A DNA stretch of 64,000 nucleotides from Thermogemmatispora tikiterensis. Lineage in GTDB: Bacteria; Chloroflexota; Ktedonobacteria; Ktedonobacterales; Ktedonobacteraceae. The notes below the pieces were generated by a model, which made no database searches, was not told the DNA's origin, and saw only the letters and a list, made by a program, of their open reading frames with translations. Shown in pieces: positions 44,504 to 53,708 of this stretch (position 1 is the stretch's first letter; each line of letters starts with the position of its first letter). Position numbers and translations under genes: made by a program. Location: NCBI RefSeq assembly GCF_003268475.1, contig NZ_MCIF01000002.1:3890671-3954670 (forward strand), read 5' to 3'.

Positions 44504-45631
44504 TCAGACCTTATCATTATCCTCGCCGAGCAGAGGGGGCGCCTTATAGAGCCGGGCCGGGGTCTCTGAGAGGCGCAGTGGTGAGCCGACCAGCTTGATC
44601 GTACCCGCCGTTGGATGCTCGCACTCCCAGACAAAGCCGCGGGCCTGAATATGTGGATCGCTGAAGACTTCGCTTACCTTATTGATCGCTCCGCAGGGGA
44701 TGCCGGCCTCGCGCAGCTCCTGCAGCCAGCTCTCGCTATCCTTCGTGAGCAGCAGCTCCTGCAATATCGGAATCAGCGCCTCACGGTTGCGTACGCGCTG
44801 AGGATTCGTAGCGAAGCGCGGGTCATCGGCCAGCTCCTCGCGACCGAGCAGGCGGCACAGCGAGCGGAAGAGGCGATCGTTGCCGCAGGTGATCACAATA
44901 TAGCCATCGCGGGTGCGGAAGGCCTGGTAGGGCACGATATTGGGGTGTCCATTGCCATAGCGCTGGGCTTCCTCGCCTGAGATCAGGTGATTAGAGGCCA
45001 CATTACCCAGCAGCGTAATCGTGGCTTCCAGCAGAGAGATATCGATATACTGCCCGCGACCTGTGCGATCGCGCACGCGCAAAGCCGTCAGAATAGCGAT
45101 ACAGGCGAAAGTGCCGGCAGTCAGGTCACCGACGGGTGTACCCACGCGCATCGGCTCTCCGTCGACCTCGCCGGTCACCGCCATGATGCCTGACTCAGCC
45201 TGAGCGACGAAGTCATAGCCGGCGCGCTGGGCATAAGGGCCAGTCTGGCCATAGCCGCTGATCGAGCAATAGATCAAGCCGGGATTGATCGCGCGCAGAT
45301 CCTCATAGCCCAGACCGTAGCGGGCTAGCGTCCCAGGGCGGAAGTTCTCCACGAGAACGGTCGCCTTCTTAATCAGCTCTAAGAGGCGTTGACGGTCGTC
45401 TTCGCGCGTGAAATCCAGGGTAATGCTCAGCTTGTTGCGGTTGAGTCCCAAATAGTAGGCGCTTTCGCCGGCGATGTAGGGCGGACCAAACTGGCGTGTA
45501 TCGTCGCCTTTGCCTGGCTGTTCGACTTTGATCACCGTGGCCCCGAGATCGCCGAGAATCATTGTGCAATAGGGGCCAGCCAAAACGCGCGAGAGATCGA
45601 TGACGAGGACATCGGAGAGAGCTGCTTCCAT
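44504..45631 (-). CDS. CoA transferase, CaiB/BaiF (family III)
   Basis: Family III CoA transferases move CoA between carboxylic acids through an enzyme-bound aspartyl-CoA. The protein has 375 residues from the ATG of MEAALSDVLVIDLSRVLAGPY, with GGGA ideally spaced nine bases upstream. An ATG six bases earlier is too close to that site. The catalytic Asp is in AGYDFVAQAESG. The N-terminal DLGATVIKVEQP, GLNRNKLSITLD, and the GTPVGDLTAG segment match the family (formyl-, carnitine- or succinyl-CoA transferases). The acid substrate cannot be predicted. Confidence 0.92.
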   Translation of the reverse strand: MEAALSDVLVIDLSRVLAGPYCTMILGDLGATVIKVEQPGKGDDTRQFGPPYIAGESAYYLGLNRNKLSITLDFTREDDRQRLLELIKKATVLVENFRPGTLARYGLGYEDLRAINPGLIYCSISGYGQTGPYAQRAGYDFVAQAESGIMAVTGEVDGEPMRVGTPVGDLTAGTFACIAILTALRVRDRTGRGQYIDISLLEATITLLGNVASNHLISGEEAQRYGNGHPNIVPYQAFRTRDGYIVITCGNDRLFRSLCRLLGREELADDPRFATNPQRVRNREALIPILQELLLTKDSESWLQELREAGIPCGAINKVSEVFSDPHIQARGFVWECEHPTAGTIKLVGSPLRLSETPARLYKAPPLLGEDNDKV

Positions 45632-45880
45632 AATCATTCTTCCCTTTCGCTTCAAGCCTGTCTAAGCTGTCCCGTTGCCTGTTGCCTGTATAGCGTGCGG
45701 CAGCATAGGAGGGCGCTGGCATAGCGGGAGCAGGCTCCTGCCTGGCCTGGCTGGCAACTATCCAGCCGGGTAGAGAGCAAGCGAGAGCGCGCCGCTGCTG
45801 GAGCGAAGGTCTGTGCCAGCCCGCGCCATCGCCATACAGACAGTTAAGCGGAAGGAGCAAGGGCCTGTCAAGTCATAGTG

Positions 45881-47125
45881 CTAGGGGGCAGGAGAGGATG
45901 GCGGTGAGATGGAAGGCAAGGCGCTGCCCGCGGAGCCTTGAACATCAGGGTCGGGATTGCTCTGCGGCTCGCGTGAGTGTGCGGGACCACTGGCCAGGTA
46001 ATCCTGTAGCACCTGACGCAGCTCGTGAACGATCTGCTGAAGCGGGCCGCTCAGGTAGAGGCCACCGGGCACATGGTGGGCTAGCTCGCTGTGGTAGAGA
46101 AAAGCCTGACCCCCGAAAACCAGCAGCGGACGTGGCTCAGGTAGCTCCTGCAGACGGCGCGCCAGGTCGATCAGAGTCGCCACGTAGGCCGGCATGGTGA
46201 CCGAGATGCAGAGCATGACCGGCTGCATCTCGCGTACCACTTCCAGCAGGCTGCTGGTCTCGATGCTCTGGCCGAGGTAGATCGTACGCATACCGGCGCG
46301 GCGCAGGAGCAAGGCGAGCATCAGCGGGGCCAGTTCGTGAGGTTCGCCGGGCGCGCAGCCGCAGATGATCAGCGGCCCACGATTCTCGTTCACCGAAATA
46401 TAGAGGAGATTTATGAGGAAGCCACGCAGGAAATTACTGGCAAAATGCTCGATGGCCACGCTGAGCCGACCTGTCTCCCAGAGGTGACCGACCTGCCAGA
46501 GCACTGGCGTCACAACCTCGGCACAGACCTGCTCAACCGGATAGAGGGCCAGCAGCGAGGCTAGGAGACGCTGGGCCCGGATGTCATCCAGGCACTTAAA
46601 GGCATCGATCAGCTCCTCCTGTACTCTGCGAATATTGTACAAGGTGGACGGGAGACCGGCGGGGCGGTCGCTGATGGCAGCCGGGCTGGCGCTGCTCAGG
46701 GGCCGCGGCTCTGTCGTTGTTTGGGAACTGCCGCCTCCTTCGGGACAGGTTGGCGTTGCCAGAGGCAGGGCGACGTGAAAGGCCGGGCGTCGCTCGTCTG
46801 GGAACTCGGTGGCCATCTGCTGGAGCTGGCGCGCCTTCTGATATTCTTCCTCCAGGTGGCGCCAGAGGGCCACGGCCTGGCTGATGGCCATACCGCTGTC
46901 AACGCGCTCTTTCAGCCAGCGAATGAGGGCAATATCACGCTCAGAATAAAGACGGTAGGCGTTAGTAGCTCGCTCCGGCGAGAGAATGGCGTAGCGACTC
47001 TCCCAGGCCCGCAGCGTGGGCGCCGGCACTCCAGTCTGCTGAACGACGGCTTTGGTGTTGAAGAGGGGGCTGTCTGAATAGCGCTCCAGCTCGGGCCGTT
47101 CGATATGCCCGCTTTTTCTATCCAT
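45881..47125 (-). CDS. MerR-family regulator with cobalamin-binding domain, CarH/LitR-like
   Basis: The protein has 414 residues from the ATG of MDRKSGHIERPE. An N-terminal MerR winged helix (about 22-90: FNTKAVVQQTGVPAPTLRAWESRY ... NAYRLYSERDIALIRWLKERV) is followed by a Pro/Ser linker. Then come a four-helix B12-cap and a Rossmann-like B12-binding domain. The CarH hallmark W-x9-E-H is present as Trp216 and Glu226-His227. The lower-ligand His in GEPHEL is His263, 47 residues from the Trp, as in CarH. Such proteins bind adenosylcobalamin, form tetramers on DNA in the dark, and release it in light. No carotenoid gene is nearby. A palindromic site lies at its own promoter. Confidence 0.88.
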   Translation of the reverse strand: MDRKSGHIERPELERYSDSPLFNTKAVVQQTGVPAPTLRAWESRYAILSPERATNAYRLYSERDIALIRWLKERVDSGMAISQAVALWRHLEEEYQKARQLQQMATEFPDERRPAFHVALPLATPTCPEGGGSSQTTTEPRPLSSASPAAISDRPAGLPSTLYNIRRVQEELIDAFKCLDDIRAQRLLASLLALYPVEQVCAEVVTPVLWQVGHLWETGRLSVAIEHFASNFLRGFLINLLYISVNENRGPLIICGCAPGEPHELAPLMLALLLRRAGMRTIYLGQSIETSSLLEVVREMQPVMLCISVTMPAYVATLIDLARRLQELPEPRPLLVFGGQAFLYHSELAHHVPGGLYLSGPLQQIVHELRQVLQDYLASGPAHSREPQSNPDPDVQGSAGSALPSISPPSSPAP

Positions 47126-47194
47126 CACTGCAACGCGCTCCGATCTGGCCTGGCGAGCGGCTTGGCCGGGCGGTCGATGCCGCTGACTACCACA

Positions 47195-47213
47195 ACTATA
47201 GCATATCATAGCA
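47195..47213 (-). promoter_or_regulatory. Two extended -10 elements for the CarH-like gene
   Basis: The minus strand carries TGCTATGAT (47213-47205) and, overlapping within ten bases, TGCTATAGT (47203-47195). Both are extended -10 boxes about 70-80 bases upstream of the ATG at 47125. Confidence 0.55.
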
Positions 47214-47217
47214 CGAG

Positions 47218-47237
47218 CCGACCACATGTTTGGTCGG
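47218..47237. promoter_or_regulatory. Palindromic operator candidate at the CarH-like promoter
   Basis: CCGACCA (47218-47224) and TGGTCGG (47231-47237) are perfect 7-bp inverted arms separated by six bases. The site lies just upstream of the extended -10 elements, over the -35 region. Autoregulation by the CarH-like protein is inference. Confidence 0.55.
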
Positions 47238-47336
47238 GTTGGCACCGGCCTACCATATGGCCTATAGGGTCTATCTCTAGAGAGTACTCCCTCCCAGCTC
47301 TGGCCTGTCAGGCAGAAGGAGCGAGCGGACTCATGC

Positions 47337-47366
47337 TTGACAAAGCGCTTGTGGGCTTGCTATCAT
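47337..47366 (+). promoter_or_regulatory. Sigma-70 promoter toward rplU-rpmA
   Basis: TTGACA (47337-47342), an 18-base spacer and TATCAT (47361-47366), with TGC before the -10. It is the best plus-strand promoter upstream of the rplU-rpmA pair, though 700 bases away. Confidence 0.6.
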
Positions 47367-47392
47367 GACAAAGCATCTAAAGTATCGCTCTC

Positions 47393-47424
47393 AGGTGTCG
47401 CGGTCTGACCCTGTAGGTGTCGCG
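47393..47424 (+). repeat. Tandem decamer repeat in the rplU leader
   Basis: AGGTGTCGCG occurs at 47393-47402 and 47415-47424, 22 bases (two helical turns) apart. Each copy is followed by a CTGACC (the first after two extra bases). This spacing fits a pair of protein-binding sites on one face of the DNA. Confidence 0.55.
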
Positions 47425-48066
47425 CTGACCGCGCACTTCAAAGAAGCATCCGCTCCCGCCCAGGCGTGGGCGGCAAGACCGCCCGTGACGGCAGGGCGTG
47501 TCAGGTCAATCAGGCCAGGATTTGCCCCGCACCAGACAGTCTGTCTGATCTAAGGTCGCGGCTGGGATTAGCGTGCCTGGCCTGGTATAAGGAAAGAGAC
47601 GCGCTCCTCTCCAGGCTCTAACTGAGACCTTACCAGATTGCGACTGGCCGTGTGCCATCTGTTCTGCCAGAAAGGCTTGCTCGCTGAGGGGCAGCTCACG
47701 GCTGCAGGCAGGCAGACAGGCAGATAGAGAGGCGGAACAGACTGAGGCTGCTCCTCGCGGGCAAGGGCGCGCCGCACCTTCTCTCTGGAGCAGCAAACGC
47801 CGCTTTACCGGCTCGGTGCTCTCCAGCGCTCGATCGACGATGGGGGCAAGCGAGCATCATTGTGCGCACGGCCCGGGAACTGTGCCGAAGGCCTCCACCC
47901 ACGCCTTCGACGTATCCCGTTCGCAGACCTGCGTGCCTGCAGTGACTCGTCCTGGCCGGTGGCTCAGGGCAGGCAGCAAGACAGAGGAGCGATTGACGCC
48001 TGGAGAAGGTGATTGCCGCACAGCGTTGATGAGCGGAGGTAGAGGTAAAGGAGCCGAACAGAAGCG

Positions 48067-48591
48067 ATGTTCGCAGTTATTAAAAGTGGTGGAAGACAAT
48101 TCAAAGTTGAGGTCGGCGAGACCCTGGAGGTCAATCGCCTCCCCGTGCAGGAGGGCACCCAGATCCGCATTAGCGAGGTCCTGCTGCTCGCAGACGCTAA
48201 TCGCACTGTGATCGGGCGTCCGCTTGTGGAAAACGCCAGCGTCCTGGCCACTGTCAGGCAGCATGCACGGGGTGATAAAATTGTCGTTTTCAAGTATAAG
48301 TCGAAGAAGCGCTATCGTCGTCGCCAGGGTCATCGCCAGGAGATTAGCATCCTGACCATCGATGACATCCTGCTCGACGGAGTGAGCCTCGTAACCGGCC
48401 AGACCCCCACGGCAGCTGAGCAGGGTACGCCACTGTCGGGGGCGGCTCTGCAACCCGCGGCTGAGGAGCAGGGAGCTGCCGCCGAGACTCCTGCTGGCGC
48501 CTCCGAGGAAGAGGGGCAGGCCAGGACTCGTCGCCGTCGTCGCGTACGGCCCCAGGAGGGTGAAGCTTCTCAAGCCTCAAGCGAAGAGTAG
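48067..48591 (+). CDS. rplU: 50S ribosomal protein L21, with long C-terminal extension
   Basis: L21 is a large-subunit protein that binds 23S rRNA near the L20 site. The first 103 residues are a standard L21 (MFAVIKSGGRQFKVEVGET, then KSKKRYRRRQGHRQEIS). The following 70 residues are an Ala/Glu/Arg-rich tail not part of the usual protein. rpmA starts 27 bases after the stop, the normal rplU-rpmA order. Confidence 0.96.
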   Translation: MFAVIKSGGRQFKVEVGETLEVNRLPVQEGTQIRISEVLLLADANRTVIGRPLVENASVLATVRQHARGDKIVVFKYKSKKRYRRRQGHRQEISILTIDDILLDGVSLVTGQTPTAAEQGTPLSGAALQPAAEEQGAAAETPAGASEEEGQARTRRRRRVRPQEGEASQASSEE

Positions 48592-48617
48592 AGTAGAGAT
48601 CGTGAGGTTTACCAGCT

Positions 48618-48938
48618 ATGGCGCATAAAAAAGGTGTTGGTAGCTCGCGCAATGGTCGCGATAGCAAGGCGAAGCGCCTGGGTGTGAAGCGCTACGATGG
48701 TCAACTTGTATCCGCCGGGACCATTATCGTACGCCAGCGCGGTACGAAGATCAAGCCCGGCGATAATGTGGGTGTCGGGCGCGATTACACGCTGTTTGCG
48801 CTCATCGATGGATATGTGAAGTTTGGTCATGCCTCGCGCACTCAGCGCAAGGTGAGCGTCTATCCAACCTTCCCCGGGCGGCCCTCCGTTGAGGAGTTGG
48901 TGGCTCAGGCCCAGGCTCAGCTTGAGGCTGGGAGCTAG
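48618..48938 (+). CDS. rpmA: 50S ribosomal protein L27
   Basis: L27 sits at the peptidyl-transferase centre. The N-terminus is [16 protein letters not shown], without the cleavable Firmicutes-type extension. The protein has 106 residues, about 20 longer than the family norm because of a C-terminal Gln/Ala tail. GAGGT lies eight bases upstream. A clear terminator follows. Confidence 0.97.
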   Translation: MAHKKGVGSSRNGRDSKAKRLGVKRYDGQLVSAGTIIVRQRGTKIKPGDNVGVGRDYTLFALIDGYVKFGHASRTQRKVSVYPTFPGRPSVEELVAQAQAQLEAGS

Positions 48939-49069
48939 CTACCTTTCTCTGCCTGAGCGGGGAGCAAAAGATAGCGCAGCATCCCAACCGCTTGCACTGG
49001 CCAGCGCCGGCTTGGCGATCGCTATCCCGAGCGAGGGGCTGCCAGGGCAGGTCAGTACTCAGCAGACAC

Positions 49070-49114
49070 AGAGAGAGCAGGTCAGATCAGTCGTCTGCCT
49101 GCTCTCTCTTTTTT
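49070..49114 (+). terminator. Rho-independent terminator of rplU-rpmA
   Basis: A perfect 12-bp stem (AGAGAGAGCAGG, 49070-49081; CCTGCTCTCTCT, 49098-49109) is followed by TTTTT. The loop is 16 bases. Confidence 0.88.
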
Positions 49115-49197
49115 GCTTTGGGGACCAGCCTATGACATCCATGCCATAGCCGGCCCGGCCACTATGCTCGCTGGTGGGTGGCCTGCCAGTGCCTCAC

Positions 49198-50679
49198 TCA
49201 CTGGCGAGTATTGGCCGGGCAGGTTACCACGATCTGATGTGTCCGCCGGTCGCTCATCAGGCTACAGGTCTGGCCGTTAAGGGTCGCTGTCCCGTTGCAG
49301 CCTACCACCAGCGTGCCATTGACGTTACAGTCGAGCGGGGTGTTAATGACCTCGCCGTTGATCGTGGCAGCGATGGCTACGCCCTGGGGCGTGCGCTGAA
49401 CCTGCACGGGATCGGGGACATGCAGCAGCCTGGTACAATTGAGGCCATCAGCTTCGAAGGTTGTAATGAAGCGCTGTGCCAGGAAAGTAAAGAGTGAGTT
49501 AGCCGCCGCTGGATCGGGCGAAGGACGTGTTTTCGTGAGCGAGGCATCGACGAGCAGGCGTAGCGGAGCGATGGCCAGCAGGTTGGCGCAGTACAGGGTT
49601 GTGCTGGCAAAGACCTGATCGCGTACCTGGGGCTGGTCGACGCCAGCGCGGTAGGCGTTGAGCTTGGCAAGGTTGGGGTGGCCAGCAACGGTCACCATCG
49701 GGTCACCATTAGGAACCAGGGCGACTGGCGCCCGCTGCCAGACAGCGGCCTGTAACTCGTTGAGCGGCAGGGCAGTTGTCACCTGGCCTGGATCAGCCAG
49801 ATCGGGGGCCATCCAGGGTGTGCAGCCCAGAGCGCCATCCAGCCCGAGCGCCAGCAGACGGTTATCACTGCCATTCACCTGGGGCTGGGCATGCTGTAGG
49901 ACGGCGATGGCATGGCGTGTCATCTGAGCCGTGCGCCCATCCCTGGTAACCAGATAGGCCGTCGTCACATTATCGCTCTGGTCCTGGTCTACCAGCGCAA
50001 AATCACGCACGCTGGGGCAGGGGAGGCCGTCGCGTGCCCGTCCTAGTGGTGGCGGCTTCAACTTGCCAGCACGGATGGCCTGATTGGCGGCAGCAAAGAA
50101 AGCGGGTGCATTGCAATAGGCGAACTGGCCAAAGAGCGAGCCGCGGATGCCATTCACGCAGTGGCCTTCGGTCAGACTATTACCGCTGCTGCGCAGCGTC
50201 AAATTCTCGCCATTGAAGCCAAACCAAAGCGCCACAATACCCCCTGCGGGCAATTGCGGCACCACAGGGGCAAGCGCCGGCTTCTGACCCCGATCAACCA
50301 CCAGGGGGTTGTAAATAGCGATTCGTCCCGTTGCTGGATCAATCACCGCTGCCTGGACAAAGGCCGCCTGATCAGGATTGGCCTCGTGGCAGGGACCGCG
50401 GGCCGGGTCAGTGGCCACGAGCTGATAGGGCGTGGCCAGACCGCGCGCCGTGAGCGGGTGAGATGGCACAATCAGCGTACAATCGGTATTGGCGGGCGCG
50501 GCGGCGTGCGAACCGGTGAGTCGTGGAACCAGGTAGAGGGCACTGCCCGTCAGGGCCAGAACCAGCGGCACCACGATCCCCACCAGCATCAGCGGAGAGA
50601 AACGTCGACGCCTTCGTCGGCGTTCGGACCCCAGGCCGGCTATCGCCGGCCTGACAGCCTCTTTGAGCAGTGACTTCAT
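49198..50679 (-). CDS. Membrane-anchored extracytoplasmic protein, unknown function
   Basis: The protein has 493 residues. A basic N-terminus (RRRRRRR at about 20-26) precedes a single hydrophobic helix (about 28-52), the pattern of a signal anchor with most of the protein outside the cell. The outer part has about a dozen Cys residues, likely in disulfides, and Gly/Asn-rich segments (GNSLTEGHCVNGIRGSLFGQF, NVNGTLVVGCNGTA). I do not recognise a family. AAGGGGG lies upstream of the ATG at about 11 bases. Neighbours are unrelated housekeeping genes. Confidence 0.75.
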   Translation of the reverse strand: MKSLLKEAVRPAIAGLGSERRRRRRRFSPLMLVGIVVPLVLALTGSALYLVPRLTGSHAAAPANTDCTLIVPSHPLTARGLATPYQLVATDPARGPCHEANPDQAAFVQAAVIDPATGRIAIYNPLVVDRGQKPALAPVVPQLPAGGIVALWFGFNGENLTLRSSGNSLTEGHCVNGIRGSLFGQFAYCNAPAFFAAANQAIRAGKLKPPPLGRARDGLPCPSVRDFALVDQDQSDNVTTAYLVTRDGRTAQMTRHAIAVLQHAQPQVNGSDNRLLALGLDGALGCTPWMAPDLADPGQVTTALPLNELQAAVWQRAPVALVPNGDPMVTVAGHPNLAKLNAYRAGVDQPQVRDQVFASTTLYCANLLAIAPLRLLVDASLTKTRPSPDPAAANSLFTFLAQRFITTFEADGLNCTRLLHVPDPVQVQRTPQGVAIAATINGEVINTPLDCNVNGTLVVGCNGTATLNGQTCSLMSDRRTHQIVVTCPANTRQ

Positions 50680-51393
50680 TGAATTTCAGACCCCCTTGAG
50701 AGCGCCAGTCCGCTGGCGTGCTGACTGGTACCCCCTTGCATCCTGCTGAAATGCGGTGAAAGAATCCTGTATCGAATAATGCATGTTGATCAATGCGATC
50801 TGGATGAGATAATACCCTGAGCCTCTGCCGATGTTGATACTTCGGCCAGAAGCTGGCAGGAAAGTACCATCAGGCGGTTAAGATGGCGAGCGCGAGCAGA
50901 GAAGCGGCAGTATGCCGAAAAGAGGCAGGGCCAGACTCCAGCCTTTGGCGGAGGGCTGGATGCTAGTCGAGAGGTCTCCCCTTTTTGCTATACTATGCAT
51001 TGAAATTTCTGCTCATCCGGCCAGCGGACCAGTCAGGTGGCGGGCTGTTCTGCCTTCCTGATGCACTGGCAGTCAGGAAGCTCCTTCAGAGGAGTAGGGA
51101 AGGCTTTGCAGGCGAAATGGTACTGTGGCAGCTTTCTCGTCTTGCAAGTATAAGTGAAGAAGAAAAGGCAGAGCAGACAGAGAGAGGAAGGATCGTCTTC
51201 CTCCCGGCAGGAGGCGCAGGTCGGAGCGCTGGCCCCGCCGAGAGCGGGTGTCGTGGCGGCCACTCAGCTCGTGAGGCCATGTGAGCGCGGGCGGGGCAGG
51301 TACGAAGGCGAGCAAATATGCTTTGCTTGCTCAGCAACAAATGTGGAAAGTGGCTCTACTCGCAGCCCAGCCAAGCGAAAGGAACGAAACAGC
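50680..51393. other. Intergenic region upstream of purH
   Basis: About 714 bases. TGCTATACT (50986-50994) is an extended -10, placing a purH leader of about 390 bases downstream. No purine-riboswitch pattern is recognised. The frame in register with purH continues upstream to 51154, but it is basic, low-complexity and unlike PurH. Confidence 0.4.
50986..50994 (+). promoter_or_regulatory. Extended -10 upstream of purH
   Basis: TGCTATACT with no convincing -35. It lies about 400 bases before the purH ATG. Confidence 0.45.
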
Positions 51394-52965
51394 ATGCGAG
51401 CAATCATCAGCGTAGCCAATCGCGAGCATCTAGACGAGCTAGGCCATGCCCTGGCAGAGCGCCAGGTGACCATTTTTGCCACTGGAGGAACCGCGGCGGC
51501 TCTGGAGAGCGCTGGCGTAGCGGTTCAACCGGTCAGCAGTCTCATCCAGTTCCCCGAGATCCTGGGGGGGCGTGTCAAAACGCTGCACCCCCACATTTAC
51601 GGGGGCATCCTGGCGCGGCGCTCTGATCCGGCCCACATGCGTGAGCTAGAAGCACATGGCATTGGCCCCATCGACCTGGTGGCTGTCAATCTCTATCCTT
51701 TCATCGAAACTGTTGCCCGTGAAGACGTGAGCCTGGAAGAAGCCCAGGAGCAGATCGACATTGGAGGCGTGGCCCTCATTCGCGCCGCCGCCAAGAATTT
51801 TCAGGATGTCCTCGTCCTGGTGCGTCCCCAGGACTACGAGCCTGTCCTGCAGGAATGGCAGGAGCGCGGCGAGGTCAGCCAGGAGACGCGGCGACGGCTG
51901 GCCGCCATCGCCTTCCAGTATACGGCCAGCTATGATACCGCTATCGCCGAATATTTGCGCAGCCAGGACACCGACTACTTTCCTGAAGAGCTTACCCTGC
52001 CGTTGCAGCGCATTCAGACCTTGCGCTACGGCGAGAATCCCCACCAACGCGCCGCCTTCTATCGCTGGGGAGGACTCTCGACCGTCAAGGACTATCGACC
52101 GGCGGTTGCCACTGCCGAAGTGCTGCACGGCAAAGAGCTTTCTTTCAACAACCTGTTGGATCTTGACGCGGCCCTGGCCGCCGCTGGCAGTTTCGTCGCG
52201 CCCACAGTAGCCATCATCAAGCATACCAACCCCTGTGGTCTGGCCTGTGGCGATACCCTGCTTGAAGCCTATCGCAAGGCCCACGCCGGCGACCCGGTCT
52301 CGGCCTATGGCGGTATCATCGGCTGCAACCGGCCCGTAGAGGCTGACGTGGCTCAAGAAATTCACCAGCTCTTCTATGAGGCAGTCATTGCGCCCGACTT
52401 CACGCCCGAGGCCCTGGCCATCCTCCGCCAGAAAAAGAACATTCGCCTGCTTGCCACGCATGCCCCTATTGATCCCTCGACCCTCAACGCCCAGATCTTC
52501 AAATCCGGGCGCTTTGACATCCGCAGCGTCAGCGGCGGCCTCCTCCTGCAGACAGCCGACTTCATTGGCGAGCACGAACTGGAATATCGCGTTGTCACCG
52601 AGCGCAAACCAACGCTGGAAGAAATGACCGACCTCATGTTCGCCTGGAAGGTCGTACGCCATGTCAAATCGAACGCCATCGTTCTGGCGCATAAGCTGGC
52701 GGTCGTGGGCGTTGGGGCTGGCCAGATGAACCGCGTCACCAGCGTGCAGCTGGCTGTCGAGAAAGCGGGAGAGCGTGCTCGCGGGGCTGTTCTGGCTTCA
52801 GACGCTTTCTTCCCCTTTGCTGACGGTGTCGAAGCTGCCGCCAAGGCCGGGGTGACGGCCATCATCCAACCTGGCGGCTCCATTCGTGACGAGGACTCTA
52901 TCCGTGTCGCCAACCAGCACGCCATCGCCATGATCTTCACCGGCAGGCGACACTTCCGTCACTAA
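51394..52965 (+). CDS. purH: Bifunctional AICAR formyltransferase / IMP cyclohydrolase
   Basis: PurH carries out the last two steps of de novo IMP synthesis. The protein has 523 residues from the ATG of MRAIISVANREHLDEL; an upstream in-frame start would add an 80-residue non-conserved region. The N-terminal MGS-like cyclohydrolase domain has GGRVKTLHPHIYGGILA. The formyltransferase domain has YGENPHQRAAFY, the KHTNPCG catalytic motif and DAFFPFADGVE. AAAGGAAC precedes the start. It stands alone, not in a pur operon. Confidence 0.97.
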   Translation: MRAIISVANREHLDELGHALAERQVTIFATGGTAAALESAGVAVQPVSSLIQFPEILGGRVKTLHPHIYGGILARRSDPAHMRELEAHGIGPIDLVAVNLYPFIETVAREDVSLEEAQEQIDIGGVALIRAAAKNFQDVLVLVRPQDYEPVLQEWQERGEVSQETRRRLAAIAFQYTASYDTAIAEYLRSQDTDYFPEELTLPLQRIQTLRYGENPHQRAAFYRWGGLSTVKDYRPAVATAEVLHGKELSFNNLLDLDAALAAAGSFVAPTVAIIKHTNPCGLACGDTLLEAYRKAHAGDPVSAYGGIIGCNRPVEADVAQEIHQLFYEAVIAPDFTPEALAILRQKKNIRLLATHAPIDPSTLNAQIFKSGRFDIRSVSGGLLLQTADFIGEHELEYRVVTERKPTLEEMTDLMFAWKVVRHVKSNAIVLAHKLAVVGVGAGQMNRVTSVQLAVEKAGERARGAVLASDAFFPFADGVEAAAKAGVTAIIQPGGSIRDEDSIRVANQHAIAMIFTGRRHFRH

Positions 52966-53031
52966 GCAAGCGGGTACTATCCTCTCTCCAGCTGCCAGGA
53001 GATCTTCTTTCCGAAGCTCCAAAACACGAGA

Positions 53032-53063
53032 GCAGCCGCTCCCCACTTTCGAGGAGCGGCTGC
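53032..53063. terminator. Hairpin after purH
   Basis: GCAGCCGCTCC (53032-53042) and GGAGCGGCTGC (53053-53063) form a perfect 11-bp stem with a 10-base loop between convergent genes. Neither side has a strong T-tract, so termination would need other factors. Confidence 0.55.
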
Positions 53064-53120
53064 CAGGTATCTGCAGCATAATAAAGGTAGGTACGGTCCC
53101 GACCGACAACAGCGAGACTC

Positions 53121-53498
53121 TCAAATCAGCTCATCGCAGAAGAAGTAGACCCAAAGAATCGCCACAGCGAGGCCACCGATCAGCGTAAAGAAGCCGACGG
53201 CACCCGCCGCTGTATTGTTCGGGTCCTTGAAGGGATAGAAAATGATCAGGGCAAGCCAGACCAGTGTCAGGACAACCGTCAGGCTCAGCTTCGTAATAAT
53301 CGGCGGGGACGGGTAGAAAATATGATAGAGCACCAGCACCAGCAGACCGATGATCGCTGCCAGCAGGAGCAGGTTAATCATCACCCCGCCGCCGAAGTCG
53401 AAGACCAGCGTCGGCTTTATGAAAAGAAAGCAGCAGATCCAGAGGATCGTCAGAATAATGCTGCCGATGACTTTGCCCTTTGGTGCAACAGAAATCAC
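53121..53498 (-). CDS. Small four-helix membrane protein, unknown function
   Basis: The protein has 125 residues from a GTG at 53498. AAAGGAG lies nine bases upstream, whereas the longer frame to 53666 has no such site. Four hydrophobic segments are predicted (about 12-27, 35-56, 66-84 and 98-118), with short loops and a Pro-rich turn (YPSPP). No family was recognised. Confidence 0.75.
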   Translation of the reverse strand: MISVAPKGKVIGSIILTILWICCFLFIKPTLVFDFGGGVMINLLLLAAIIGLLVLVLYHIFYPSPPIITKLSLTVVLTLVWLALIIFYPFKDPNNTAAGAVGFFTLIGGLAVAILWVYFFCDELI

Positions 53499-53708
53499 GT
53501 GACAAAGCTCCTTTCGCGGAGTACCCAGGGGGTCCGCGGCGAGGTCAAGTATCAGGCCCCGACCTGCCACGCGAACAGCGTCGTTGCCCGGGATCTCAAG
53601 GCACGTCTCCTTTCTGGCACGTGCTTTCCGACTTCCTATTGTAGTCCTTAGCCGACGAGAAATCAACAGGAACCGACCTCTGGTGGCCGACCTGCCATCC
53701 AGACAGAC

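Larger units (their letters stand above)
47126..48066. other. Long divergent region between the CarH-like gene and rplU
   Basis: This 940-base region has no gene I trust. It contains a promoter pair and palindrome for the CarH-like gene (47195-47237), a promoter for plus-strand transcription (47337-47366), and a tandem repeat (47393-47424). The rplU leader would be about 700 bases, long for a ribosomal operon. Confidence 0.5.

Noticed and set aside
49198-49497. Plus-strand frame inside the secreted-protein gene
   Set aside because: It lies within the larger supported minus-strand gene and has no family resemblance.
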